Positions 1-10,201 of a stretch of DNA of 27,500 nt are shown here, one piece after another. Numbering within the stretch: position 1 is the stretch's first letter; each line of letters begins with the position of its first letter. Below the pieces are notes generated by a model. The model was not told the DNA's origin. It worked only from the letters and a program-made list of their open reading frames with translations, and ran no database searches. Both the position numbers and the translations under genes were made by a program. The DNA comes from Paulinella micropora (lineage: Eukaryota > Cercozoa > Imbricatea > Euglyphida > Paulinellidae), in contig WBZZ01004529.1 in the NCBI GenBank assembly GCA_019918135.1, positions 1 through 27,500 of the forward strand, in the 5' to 3' direction.

Positions 1-205
1 GTCCTCCAACCCCCCGTGTCAGTCTCTCGCCTGATGATCGGGGCCACCGATGGAGCTCCTGAGGGCAAGACTGCACTAAGCCGAGGTTATTCCGCAGTCC
101 CAGCAACCTCTTGCAAGACGTCACCGAATGTGCAAGTGCATACACCAAGCGCGGTTGCTAGAGCTGCCTCGTAACCCCACCCATAACAATCTGGTGTCTG
201 CTGGG
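1..205 (-). repeat. SINE family C copy C1 (partial, window edge)
   Basis: Runs from the window edge to the GTCTGCTGGG point, where it breaks into (AAT)7. It matches the copies at 227-719, 4864-5275 and 5336-5816 almost base for base. The right-hand end differs between family C copies, whereas the left end next to (AAT)n is constant. Reading on the minus strand, this means 5'-truncated copies with a constant 3' end followed by (ATT)n. Confidence 0.75.
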
Positions 206-226
206 AATAATAATAATAATAATAAT

Positions 227-719
227 ACTATATCTGAGGCGTACTGATGCAGCTAATGGCATATCCTCAACGGACATAAGCCTCCAATACCCTTGTTCGA
301 GGTCCTCCACCCCCCCGTGTCAGTCTCTCGCCTGATGATCGGGGCCACCGATGGAGCTCCTGAGGGCAAGACTGCACTAAGCCGAGGTTATTCCGCAGTC
401 CCAGCAACCTCTTGCAAGACGTCACCGAATGTGCAAGTGCATACACCAAGCGCGGTTGCTAGAGCTGCTTCGAAACCCCACCCATAACAATCTGGTGTCT
501 GCTGGGTCCTGGGCTATCAACCAGCATATGCGGAGTTTAAGATCTTTTACGCGCGCAACGACCCTCCTCCCCAGCATCTACCACCAAAGGGTTATGAGTT
601 GGCGTCACAGTTTAACGCCTTGAGGCCAGTGGGCTGGAACTCTGTTAGCAAGTGTGACTAGGTTTTTTCATCGGGATTTCCCTCAAATATGTCACAGTCA
701 ACACTCCAAGGCAGATTTA
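227..719 (-). repeat. SINE family C copy C2 (longest, about 493 bp)
   Basis: Full-length or nearly so. The constant 3' end (minus strand CTCAGATATAGT) is at the left and abuts (AAT)n; the 5' end (TAAATCTGCC on minus) is at 719. There it touches copy C3 directly with no (AAT)n between. No convincing pol III box A or B was found; a GTTCGAGGTCC string on the plus strand is only a weak match. The short ORFs inside it recur in other copies and are repeat sequence, not genes. Confidence 0.75.
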
Positions 720-864
720 CTATATCTGAGGCGTACTGATGCAGCTAATTGCATATCCTCAACGGACATAAGCCTCCAATACCCTTGTTCGAGGTCCTCC
801 ACCCTCCCGTGTCAGTCTCTCGCCTGATGATCGGGGCCACCGATGGAGCTCCTGAGGGCAAGAC
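720..864 (-). repeat. SINE family C copy C3 (5'-truncated)
   Basis: Starts at CTATATCTGAGG directly after the end of C2 and stops at GAGGGCAAGAC, where (AAT)n of about 114 bp begins. It is a clear 5' truncation (minus sense) of family C. Confidence 0.75.
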
Positions 865-1213
<349 letters not shown>

Positions 1214-1214
<1 letters not shown>

Positions 1215-1386
1215 GTGTATCTCCTGCCAATTGCTGAGCCAAAAGGCCATGTGCATCCAGTCCTCCATTCCATAAGGAAAGTCTCCACACCAATCGGTGG
1301 AATAAAGGAAGTGACGGCATAGAACATTACTCTAGGAGCTTTATACCAATCAGCCCATGGAAAGGACCGATGGCCTATGTACTCCC

Positions 1387-1388
<2 letters not shown>
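1214..1388 (-). repeat. SINE-like family B copy B1
   Basis: About 175 bp, bounded by AGTGTATCTCC on the left and GTACTCCCTA on the right, with (AAT)n on both sides. Five near-identical copies lie in the window. No tRNA promoter boxes could be recognised with confidence, so the SINE label rests on the shared (ATT)n tail and context. Confidence 0.75.
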
Positions 1389-1462
<74 letters not shown>

Positions 1463-1463
<1 letters not shown>

Positions 1464-1635
1464 GTGTATCTCCTGCCAATTGCTGAGCCAAAAGGCCATG
1501 TGCATCCAGTCCTCCATTCCATAAGGAAAGTCTCCACACCAATCGGTGGAATAAAGGAAGTGACGGCATAGAACATTACTCTAGGAGCTTTATACCAATC
1601 AGCCCATGGAAAGGACCGATGGCCTATGTACTCCC

Positions 1636-1637
<2 letters not shown>
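1463..1637 (-). repeat. SINE-like family B copy B2
   Basis: Same ends and length as B1, separated from it by an (AAT)n tract of about 74 bp. The two copies are nearly identical, which suggests recent activity or tandem duplication. Confidence 0.75.
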
Positions 1638-1693
<56 letters not shown>

Positions 1694-1694
<1 letters not shown>

Positions 1695-1933
1695 GTGCTT
1701 CTCTGTCAATGGCTGATGCAAATCTGCACATGCGCCTCCATCGTCTCACCCGTGAGGGGAGTACGAAGAATTGACGATAGGCTCTAATGACACCCCCGCA
1801 TGGGCAGTTCCAACACTTCCAGACGGACCGGTATGTTCAATGAAAATACTGGTGGCACCGACGGGAATCGAACTGGCGACAGGGCCCAGATGGTAGAACT
1901 TGACCACTGGGCTATCACGGTGTCAATCATTCA
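1694..1933 (-). repeat. SINE family A copy A2 (one internal unit, tRNA head)
   Basis: 3' domain, one ATACTGGT unit and the tRNA-related head (box B complement at GGAATCGAACT, box A complement at CCACTGGGCTA). The 3' domain has GCAAATC in place of GCATTTC, a variant shared with the copy at 12863-12997. Confidence 0.85.
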
Positions 1934-1959
1934 ATAATAATAATGATAATAATAATAAT

Positions 1960-2226
1960 AGTGCTTCTCTGTCAATGGCTGATGCATTTCTGCACATGCG
2001 CCTCCATCGTCTCACCCGTGAGGGGAGTACGAAGAATTGACGATAGGCTCTAATGACACCCCCGCAAGGGCAGTTCCAACACTTCCAGACGGGCCGGTAT
2101 GTTCAATGAAAATACTGGTCCAGACGGATCGGTATGTTCAATGAAAATACTGGTGGCACCGACGGGAATCGAACTGGCGACAGGGCCCAGATGGTAGAAC
2201 TTGACCACTGGGCTATCACGGTGTCC
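1960..2226 (-). repeat. SINE family A copy A3 (two internal units)
   Basis: Complete organisation: constant 3' end, two internal units of about 35 bp, and a tRNA-related head ending at GGTGTCC. (AAT)n flanks both sides. Confidence 0.85.
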
Positions 2227-2294
<68 letters not shown>

Positions 2295-2328
2295 TAATAA
2301 TGATAATAATAATGATAATAATAATAAT

Positions 2329-2503
2329 AGTGTATCTCCTGCCAATTGCTGAGCCAAAAGGCCATGTGCATCCAGTCCTCCATTCCATAAGGAAAGTCTC
2401 CACACCAATCGGTGGAATAAAGGAAGTGACGGCATAGAACATTACTCTAGGAGCTTTATACCAATCAGCCCATGGAAAGGACCGATGGCCTATGTACTCC
2501 CTA
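2329..2503 (-). repeat. SINE-like family B copy B3
   Basis: Same ends as B1. The (AAT)n tract to its left contains several GAT variants, so that tail is older or less homogenised than the others. Confidence 0.75.
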
Positions 2504-2553
<50 letters not shown>

Positions 2554-2554
<1 letters not shown>

Positions 2555-2822
2555 GTGCTTCTCTGTCAATGGCTGATGCATTTCTGCACATGCGCCTCCA
2601 TCGTCTCACCCGTGAGGGGAGTACGAAGAATTGACGATAAGCTCTAATGACACCCCCGCAAGGGCAGTTCCAACACTTCCAGACGGGCCGGTATGTTCAA
2701 TGAAAATACTGGTCCAGAAATAGACCGGTATGTTCAATGGAAATACTGGTGGCACCGACGGGAATCGAACTGGCGACAGGGCCCAGATGGTAGAACTTGA
2801 CCACTGGGCTATCACGGTGACC

Positions 2823-2823
<1 letters not shown>
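2554..2823 (-). repeat. SINE family A copy A4 (two internal units)
   Basis: Full organisation with head. The second internal unit is the 37-bp AGAAATAGACCGG variant. The 5' end reads GGTGACC rather than GGTGTCC. Confidence 0.85.
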
Positions 2824-2907
<84 letters not shown>

Positions 2908-2910
<3 letters not shown>

Positions 2911-3148
2911 GCCCCATTAGAGATTGACGGTAAAAGACCAGCCGCCACTCCCAATTCAGTTACCTGAGGTAATAGGGGAGTAACCGAAGATCACCACGCG
3001 AGTAGCTAATTTAGCACCTTCGGTTGTTACCTTAGCGAAACACGTGGGTCTGTGTAGTTACCACCATCTCATCTGGTACTGATGCCGGAACCGGTCGGTG
3101 TCAACCGACACCTGCCACCAGTTGACACCCGTTCTCAGCGGGCAAGAC
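2908..3148 (-). repeat. Single-copy SINE-like family D
   Basis: About 240 bp, seen once here, set between two long (AAT)n tracts just like families A-C. It contains short inverted repeats (ACCGGTCGGTGTC and CGACACC; CCGAAG and CTTCGG). The right end, GGGCAAGACAAT, resembles the C3 break point GGGCAAGACAAT, so the two may share a short related segment. Family status is inferred from position and tail only. Confidence 0.5.
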
Positions 3149-3154
3149 AATAAC

Positions 3155-3296
<142 letters not shown>

Positions 3297-3309
3297 GTAA
3301 TAATAATAT

Positions 3310-3486
3310 GTATGTATCGTCTGCCAATTGCTGAGCCAAAAGGCCATGTGCATCCAGTCCTCCATTCCATAAGGAAAGTCTCCACACCAATCGGTGGAAT
3401 AAAGGAAGTGACGGCATAGAACATTACTCTAGGAGCTTTATACCAATCAGCCCATGGAAAGGGACCGATGGCCTATGTACTCCCTA
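3310..3486 (-). repeat. SINE-like family B copy B4
   Basis: Same as B1-B3 but with a slightly diverged 3' end (TATGTATCGTCTGCC) after the longest (AAT)n tract of the island, about 160 bp. Confidence 0.75.
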
Positions 3487-3557
<71 letters not shown>

Positions 3558-3558
<1 letters not shown>

Positions 3559-3863
3559 GTGCTTCTCTGTCAATGGCTGATGCATTTCTGCACATGCGCC
3601 TCCATCGTCTCACCCGTGAGGGGAGTACGAAGAATTGACGATAAGCTCTAATGACACCCCCGCAAGGGCAGTTCCAACACCTCCAGACGGGCCGGTATGT
3701 TCAATGAAAATACTGGTCCAGAAATAGACCGGTATGTTCAATGAAAATACTGGTCCAGAAATAGACCGGTATGTTCAATGAAAATACTGGTGGCACCGAC
3801 GGGAATCGAACTGGCGACAGGGCCCAGATGGTAGAACTTGACCACTGGGCTATCACGGTGTCC
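3558..3863 (-). repeat. SINE family A copy A5 (three internal units)
   Basis: Three internal ATACTGGTCC units followed by the tRNA-related head. With A2 (one unit) and A3 (two), this shows that the number of internal units varies within the family. Confidence 0.85.
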
Positions 3864-3937
<74 letters not shown>

Positions 3938-3938
<1 letters not shown>

Positions 3939-4208
3939 GTGCGTGCTTCTCTGTCAATGGCTGATGCATTTCTGCACATGCGCCTCCATCGTCTCACCCG
4001 TGAGGGGAGTACGAAGAATTGACGATAGGCTCTAATGACACCCCCGCAAGGGCAGTTCCAACACTTCCAGACGGACCGGTATGATCAATGAAAATACTGG
4101 TCCAGACGGACCGGTATGTTCAATGAAAATACTGGTGGCACCGACGGGAATCGAACTGGCGACAGGGCCCAGATGGTAGAACTTGACCACTGGGCTATCA
4201 CGGTGTCC
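3938..4208 (-). repeat. SINE family A copy A6
   Basis: Two internal units plus head. A 4-bp repeat (GTGCGTGC) sits at the 3' end, and TATGATC replaces TATGTTC in the first unit. Confidence 0.85.
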
Positions 4209-4233
4209 AAAATAATAATAATAATAATGATAA

Positions 4234-4502
4234 TAGTGCTTCTCTGTCAATGGCTGATGCATTTCTGCACATGCGCCTCCATCGTCTCACCCGTGAGGGG
4301 AGTACGAAGAATTGACGATAAGCTCTAATGACACCCCCGCAAGGGCAGTTCCAACACTTCCAGACGGGCCGGTATGTTCAATGAAAATACTGGTCCAGAA
4401 ATAGACCGGTTGTTCAATGAAAATACTGGTGGCACCGACGGGAATCGAACTGGCGACAGGGCCCAGATGGTAGAACTTGACCACTGGGCTATCACGGTGT
4501 CC
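4234..4502 (-). repeat. SINE family A copy A7
   Basis: Two internal units plus head, with a 2-bp loss in the second unit (ACCGGTTGTTC). The tail tract between it and A6 is only about 25 bp. Confidence 0.85.
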
Positions 4503-4529
4503 ATAAATAATGATAATAATAATAATAAT

Positions 4530-4835
4530 AGTGCTTCTATGTCAATGGCTGATGCATTTCTGCACATGCGCCTCCATCGTCTCACCCGTGAGGGGAGTAC
4601 GAAGAATTGACGATAAGCTCTAATGACACCCCCGCAAGGGCAGTTCCAACACTTCCAGACGGGCCGGTATGTTCAATGAAAATACTGGTCCAGAAATAGA
4701 CCGGTATGTTCAATGAAAATGCTGGTCCAGAAATAGACCGGTATGTTCAATGAAAATACTGGTGGCACCGACGGGAATCGAACTGGCGACAGGGCCCAGA
4801 TGGTAGAACTTGACCACTGGGCTATCACGGTGTCC
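4530..4835 (-). repeat. SINE family A copy A8 (three internal units)
   Basis: Three internal units plus head; the 3' end reads GCTTCTATG rather than GCTTCTCTG. Only about 27 bp of imperfect (AAT)n separates it from A7. Confidence 0.85.
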
Positions 4836-4863
4836 AATAATAATAATAATAATAATAATAATA

Positions 4864-5272
4864 TTTACTATATCTGAGGCGTACTGATGCAGCTAATGGC
4901 ATATCCTCAACGGACATAAGCCTCCAATACCCTTGTTCGAGGTCCTCCACCCCCCGTGTCAGTCTCTCGCCTGATGATCGGGGCCACCGATGGAGCTCCT
5001 GAGGGCAAGACTGCACTAAGCCGAGGTTATTCCGCAGTCCCAGCAACCTCTTGCAAGACGTCACCGAATGTGCAAGTGCATACACCAAGCGCGGTTGCTA
5101 GAGCTGCCTCGAAACCCCACCCATAACAATCTGGTGTCTGCTGGGTCCTGGGCTATCAACCAGCATATGCGGAGTTTAAGATCTTTTACGCGCGCAACGA
5201 CCCTCCTCCCCAGCATCTACCACCAAAGGGTTATGAGTTGGCGTCACAGTTTAACGCCTTGAGGCCATTGGG

Positions 5273-5275
<3 letters not shown>
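4864..5275 (-). repeat. SINE family C copy C4 (5'-truncated)
   Basis: Left end is ATTTACTATATC. The extra TTTA equals the 5' end of family C, as at the C2/C3 junction, so this copy may derive from a C-C dimer. It breaks into (AAT)n at GGGCTG. Confidence 0.75.
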
Positions 5276-5335
<60 letters not shown>

Positions 5336-5338
<3 letters not shown>

Positions 5339-5816
5339 ATATCTGAGGCGTACTGATGCAGCTAATGGCATATCCTCAACGGACATAAGCCTCCAATACC
5401 CTTGTTCGAGGTCCTCCACCCCCCCGTGTCAGTCTCTCGCCTGATGATCGGGGCCACCGATGGAGCTCCTGAGGGCAAGACTGCACTAAGCAGAGGTTAT
5501 TCCGCAGTCCCAGCAACCTCTTGCAAGACGTCACCGAATGTGCAAGTGCATACACCAAGCGCGGTTGCTAGAGCTGCCTCGAAACCCCACCCAAAACAAT
5601 CTGGTGTCTGCTGGGTCCTGGGCTATCAACCACATATGCGGAGTTTAAGATCTTTTACGCGCGCAACGACTTTCCTCCCCAGCATCTTCCACCAAAGGGT
5701 TATGAGTTGGCATCACAGTTTAACGCCTTGAGGCCATTGGGCTGGAACTCTGTTTAGCAAGTGTGACTAGGTTTTTCCCTCAAATATGTCACAGTCAACA
5801 CTCCAAGGCAGATTTA
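5336..5816 (-). repeat. SINE family C copy C5 (near full length)
   Basis: From CTATATCTGAGG to GCAGATTTA, then directly (AAT)n. Compared with C2 it lacks about 13 bp near the CTAGGTTTTT region and carries several substitutions. Confidence 0.75.
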
Positions 5817-5833
5817 ATAATAATAATAATAAT

Positions 5834-6006
5834 AGTGTATCTCCTGCCAATTGCTGAGCCAAAAGGCCATGTGCATCCAGTCCTCCATTCCATAAGGAAA
5901 GTCTCCACACCAATCGGTGGAATAAAGGAAGTGACGGCATAGAACATTACTCTAGGAGCTTTATACCAATCAGCCCATGGAAAGGACCGATGGCCTATGT
6001 ACTCCC

Positions 6007-6008
<2 letters not shown>
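5834..6008 (-). repeat. SINE-like family B copy B5
   Basis: Last element of the first island. Its right-hand (AAT)n tract ends at 6098, only about 30 bp before a 3' splice site at 6128. Confidence 0.75.
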
Positions 6009-6097
<89 letters not shown>

Positions 6098-6128
6098 CAT
6101 GATAACACTGAGTCATGTTTGTGTGCAG

Positions 6129-7715
6129 AAAAGAGAAAATCACAGCCGTATTCCAATGCGGACCACATCGGCCAATACGACATCATCCCGGGCGCCACTG
6201 TCCAGCCTGGCCAGAGCGACGAGGACACCGAGGGCGAGGACAAGGACGAGGAGGAAGAGGAGGAGAGAGGGAAGAAAATTAAAGGCAAGAAGTCACAGCA
6301 TATCGAAAAGCTGAAGAAACAAGTCGAAAAGCTGAAGAAAGAGAAAAGAAAAGAACAACAACGATTCGGAAAGACAATGCAAAAGAAAACACCCAAGGGG
6401 GAGCCGGAACCGTCACCAAAGACGGAGGGAGAGAAGGGGAAGCAGGACGCAGAGGAAGAGCAGGGGCAGATGGAGCAGCCCGCAGAGGCAGAGGTCGAAA
6501 CCATCGATTTTATCCCGCATTTCATACCCCTCTCATACCCCGCCTGTCATACCCCGCCTTTCATACCCCTGTCTCATACCCTGTCCCATACCCCTGTCCC
6601 ATACCCCTGTCTCTCTCTCTCTCTTGATGCAGGTCACCTTCGATTTGACCCAGGACACCTCAAAGGAGAGCAAGGAGGCAGGCAGGAAGCACAAGCAAGG
6701 AGGGGGCACTGACATGCGCGTGGAACTCCCAAAGAAGCGCCAGACCTTGCTGGTGGAGACCCCAACAAAAGAGAGGGGTAGTGAAAGCAAGAACAAGGAT
6801 GGATGGGATTGGGTGATGCAGCATGAAGGGAAAGAGTTGCGTGGCTGCGTTCTGAAAAACTTTCCCAGTGTCGATGTCGCGTTGGTCTCGGTAGTACCCT
6901 TATACCCCCGTCATACACTTATACCTCGCTCATACCCCATACCCCTCTCATACCCCGCCTGTCATACCCCTCTCATACCCCTCTCATACCCCTCTCATAC
7001 CCCGTCTCTCTCATACCCTGTATGTGTTTGATACTGTGCAGCTTGACGAGAAGGTGCCGGAGAGGGTGGGGAAAGAAGGTGTCCTTGTTAGCTTGGACCC
7101 GCTCAACGATACTGAGCTCGAGAAAATGAGCGTGGCAGATTTGAAGGTGGTACAGGCACAACAGAAATCTGGAGGTCTTGTAAAAGATGCTTTTTGTTGG
7201 GAGAAGGGACAAGGCCCTCTGGTGATGCTGCTGCGTTCTGGGGCACACCTGGTGTGTCCGAAGTCGGTAGTAGACAAAGAAAACGAAGAAGATAGACATT
7301 CGACAAAAGGCATCGAAGTTAAAATGAACCGCGGCAGCGCTGTGGCAAGCCCAACAGGGAAACTGGACAAAGGGTGTTTTTGGCTCGATGAGGCGTTCCG
7401 CCGGGATCGTACTGTACCAGAGCAGGGAAAGATAGAATTCCATGGAAAGTAACTTGCATTTTTACTTACATACCTAGAGGCAGGGTATGACAGGGGTAAG
7501 AGGCGGGGTATGACAAGGTTATGAATTCTAAGTGTTCATGCCTTTCCTTACTCTCAAACGGGTTCTTTTGCAGTAGCAAGGCGGAACCGAAGTATGCAGA
7601 CAGTAGCGACGCGTCCAAACCCCAAGTACCCCTTCATATGGGAGGGAGCACTACAGTGCAGAGAGGGGGAGAGAGGGGGGGGGGGGGGGGTGGGGGGGGG
7701 GGGGGGAAGGAAAAG
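6129..7715 (+). CDS. Multi-exon gene, charged coiled-coil protein of unknown function (exons 6129-6493, 6633-6890, 7042-7448, 7574-7715)
   Basis: I do not recognise the family. Four exons splice in frame. The first begins after a TGTGTGCAG acceptor; the 5' exons lie upstream, beyond the SINE island. Exon 1 encodes an acidic stretch, then a Lys/Glu/Gln-rich segment with heptad-like KLKKQVEKLKK (likely coiled coil). Exons 2 and 3 are more globular (GWDWVMQHEGKELRGC, LDPLNDTELEKMSVADLK, GCFWLDEAF). The first two junctions are phase 0. The third removes an apparent TAA: donor AAA|GTAACT at 7449 joins TTTTGCAG at 7573 and restores an Asn codon. Introns are 139, 151 and 125 bp and all carry CATACCCC-type repeats. 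The end of exon 4 runs into poly-G coding poly-Gly and is uncertain. The gene probably continues to the terminal exon at 8591-8720. Confidence 0.65.
6523..6612 (+). repeat. CATACCCC minisatellite in intron 1
   Basis: About eight imperfect copies of a roughly 10-12 bp CATACCCCT(G/C)TC unit fill most of the 139-bp intron between exon 1 and exon 2, followed by a (CT)n tract and the acceptor TTGATGCAG. Confidence 0.85.
6895..7020 (+). repeat. CATACCCC minisatellite in intron 2
   Basis: At least ten copies of the same unit, in the same orientation as in intron 1, fill the 151-bp intron from just after its donor (TCG|GTAGTACC) to about 20 bp before the acceptor. Confidence 0.85.
7480..7526 (-). 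repeat. CATACCCC minisatellite in intron 3, inverted
   Basis: Three or four copies of the unit in the opposite orientation (GGCAGGGTATGACAGGGG, GGCGGGGTATGACAAGG) inside the 125-bp intron. They are complementary to the repeats in introns 1 and 2. Confidence 0.8.
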
Positions 7716-7890
7716 GTATCCCTGTCTACCCCTATACCCCCTCCCATACCCCTCATACCCCTATACATAATATATAATATAGGGGTATAAGGGGTATGGG
7801 AGGGGGTATAGGGGTATAAAGGGTTACCCTTTCCTCCCCCCCCCCCCCCGCACCGGTACCCCCCCCCCCCCCCGTGTAATACCCCCCCCT
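7677..7890. repeat. Poly-G and poly-C tracts
   Basis: G-rich runs at 7677-7706 and C runs at 7836-7849 and 7860-7873 flank the hairpin. They may form G-quadruplexes, and they make base calls and the reading frame here unreliable. Confidence 0.85.
7715..7828. repeat. Long inverted repeat (hairpin) at a likely 5' splice site
   Basis: Arms 7729-7765 and 7778-7814 are 37 bp each and complementary except for one position, around a 12-nt AT loop. They extend outward to 7715 and 7828 with 11 of 14 positions matching, for about 51 bp in all. The arms are built from CATACCCC/GGGGTATG units, and the outer end (GGTATCC) is the likely donor after exon 4. Confidence 0.9.
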
Positions 7891-7951
7891 CTCTCCCTCT
7901 CTCCAACACGACAGACAGCACGAAGGCTCCTATCCACTGCGTTGCGTCTCT

Positions 7952-8165
7952 TGTCTAAACAGGCAGCAAACACAAAATATGTACATAAGTGAGGAGTGCG
8001 GGAAGGTGCGGGGGGCAGGCCGAGAGAGAAATTGATACAGCGACAGAAAGAGAGAGGGAGAGAGGGAGAGAGGGAGAGAAGGAGAGAGAGTGAGTGAGTG
8101 AGAGAGAGATAGAGTGTGTGTGTGTGTGAGAGAGAGAGAGAAAGAGAGAGAAAGAGAGAAAGAGG

Positions 8166-8197
<32 letters not shown>

Positions 8198-8590
8198 AAG
8201 AGAGAGAAAGAGAGAGAAAGAGAAAGAGAGAAAGAGAGAGAGAGACAAGGGCAGCAAGGGGCAGGTCGTCAGCGTAAAAGAATGTGAAAGGGTGGAAAGA
8301 AACCTTGGGAAAGAGTTCATAAGAGTCAAATCGCGAATCGTCAGCTTGTAGGGAGCCTCGTCCCACCTCGAAGCACCGACAATCCTTTTTGCGAATGGAA
8401 ATATTTAGGTAGTGGAAATACACAATATATGTAGCATCCCACACGTATGGCCAAGGACGTTGTCTCATACTACTGCACAATTTTGGAATGAAATACACAA
8501 ATGCAAACAAACGCATATGCTTTAGTACAACATAAATTTAGGTTACAAATATAACATTGCACATATACATGACTTCTTTCCCCAATGCAG
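7952..8590. repeat. GA-rich microsatellite and low-complexity intron sequence
   Basis: 8038-8250 is almost pure (GA)n and (GAAA)n with short GTGA and GT insertions. 8250-8590 is AT-rich sequence with no convincing exon, ending in the acceptor CCCAATGCAG. It fits a long intron of the plus-strand gene. A small exon near 7917-7951 is possible but its phase could not be reconciled. Confidence 0.7.
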
Positions 8591-8720
8591 CAATATTAAG
8601 CACCTACCTGTGCACAATCGGTTGTTGGCGCAGCTGACCTGGCAGTCCTTTGTGTTTGCATGTGACACAGACAGCTCAGATCCGTGCCTGAAAGTGTTCG
8701 GAGAGGCAATCCAGTTCTAG
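8591..8720 (+). CDS. Probable terminal exon of the plus-strand gene (about 42 residues)
   Basis: After the acceptor CCCAATGCAG, an open frame reads NIKHLPVHNRLLAQLTWQSF, continues with CDTDSSDPC and ends with VFGEAIQF and TAG. Codon use and residue composition look coding, and no other frame does. The frame starts at the second base, so the preceding exon must end in phase 2. It lies downstream of, and on the same strand as, the gene at 6129-7715, so I infer it is that gene's last exon; the joining exon was not resolved. No domain is recognised. Confidence 0.5.
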
Positions 8721-9035
8721 CAAATATAAAGTATGCTACGTATCGGGTGCGTAAGGAAAGCAAGGCAAATGTACAAGGAAGCGGGCTGCGATGGCGGCCT
8801 GCTTTCGCAAATCCACTCTGAGGGGGGCGGTCGACCGCCTCCTTCTTTCTCGTCCAGCTGCACTATGCCTCCATCATCCGCTTGCAACCTTTCCCCCCCA
8901 CCCCACCCCCCCCCTGTCTATCTGTATCTAGATCTCCTCTCTCTTGAAATCATACACAATTTCAGTCGAATGCAAAATTAATCAGTATGCTGAGAGATAG
9001 AGGAGCACAAGTAGAATAAATCGTAGAGCACATAC
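8721..9035. other. Intergenic, convergent 3' flanks
   Basis: No gene seen. Contains a C-rich run near 8895-8922. The plus-strand gene ends on its left and the minus-strand polycystin-like gene runs in from the right. Confidence 0.5.
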
Positions 9036-9405
9036 CACACTGGCATCGTGATACACATCGAACTGGTTTCCATAATAGAACACCAGCACGATGCTTCCCA
9101 CGCCTATAAGAAGGCACAGGAGCCAGCCAAACTGTTTCCCCCACTTGGGTAGCGTGAAGGGAGCTCGCGGGGACTTTCTTTTAAGAGTCTCGGCCTTGAT
9201 AACCTGTCAGACACGCAGGAAAAGACAATAGAGTTGCAATAATCACGAGACTGGATTTTACGGTCATTTACGATATCGTTGTGAGGAGAACAATTTGCAA
9301 ACGGATACCTGCACATCGTACTGAAATTTGTTGCGCGCAGCAAGGCGGCCGGAACGAGAGAATAGCATTACAAGCACTTCAGAGGGGGCGATGACTGCCA
9401 GAGCA

Positions 9406-9487
9406 GAGATAATAGCCACGATGAAGACTGAAGCCTCCGTCTGTGTCGGATAATAGAAACGATGAACATTGCAGCCTTCGTCTGTGT
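9406..9487 (-). repeat. 41-bp imperfect tandem duplication in the second membrane segment
   Basis: Two 41-bp units (9447-9487 and 9406-9446) match at about 34 positions. In their own frames they encode TQTKAAMFIVSII and TQTEASVFIVAII. Because 41 is not a multiple of three, the frame that enters from CALFYG is lost in the second unit. The 17% divergence means it is not brand new. Confidence 0.85.
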
Positions 9488-10201
9488 TCCATAAAAGAGA
9501 GCGCACATGGCAAGTTGCAGCAAGAGCATCACATATATAACGGTCATGCGCTCTGCAGGAGTGAAGTTCTTGCCTTAAGGTTTAGTGAGCAAAGACACGA
9601 CAAGGTGGCCGTTCAGGAGACTGTGCTTGTATTCCCGAAGGAGGCCTGCACATCCGCGAGAGTTTTCAGACTCATCCATTCTTTGGATCCATCGATTGCG
9701 TATTGCATCCAGGCCCTGCTTTGATTGCTTCTGGTTCTTCTTGCATCGCTGAGGCAGCATGGCGACCACCAACAAGATAAAATACACAGCAGTAAGGACA
9801 AATACTGCGATCATAGAAGTGGGGCTTTCTTCGAGGTTTTCCCATGTAAGGCTTCGAAACACTTCTTCTTCTAATGTGTTGACTTGCGGAACGTAATCTT
9901 CAGTCTTCACTGAGAAGACTGCAAAGCGGGAACAGAGACAGACCATTGTGTTTTCTGTGGAGTTCCAGAAATCGTAGGTGCAGTTAGCACCATTCCATTC
10001 TCGCGCTACGCTGAACTCAGGGTCATCAAGAATTGAGTTTTCAACCAAAAATTGGCAATGTCTTTCCACGCCTTGCAGCTCGTCAACACTGGCAGCGTCA
10101 CACATCCAACCGTCCGCTCCTGCAGCTGCCCGTGAAGTGCCGCGAACAAACAAGAGCGTGTCGTGAGGGATCATCAATTTGATGGGCTCATCCAGCGCTG
10201 A

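Noticed and set aside
6097..6525. Minus-strand Ser/Cys-rich frame opposite the coiled-coil exon
   Set aside because: It is the mirror of a Lys/Glu-rich coding exon whose splice sites are on plus.
7824..8516. Minus-strand 230-codon Ser/Leu/Phe-rich frame
   Set aside because: It is made of the (GA)n tract read as Leu-Ser repeats plus poly-G translated as Gly; no splice or domain support.
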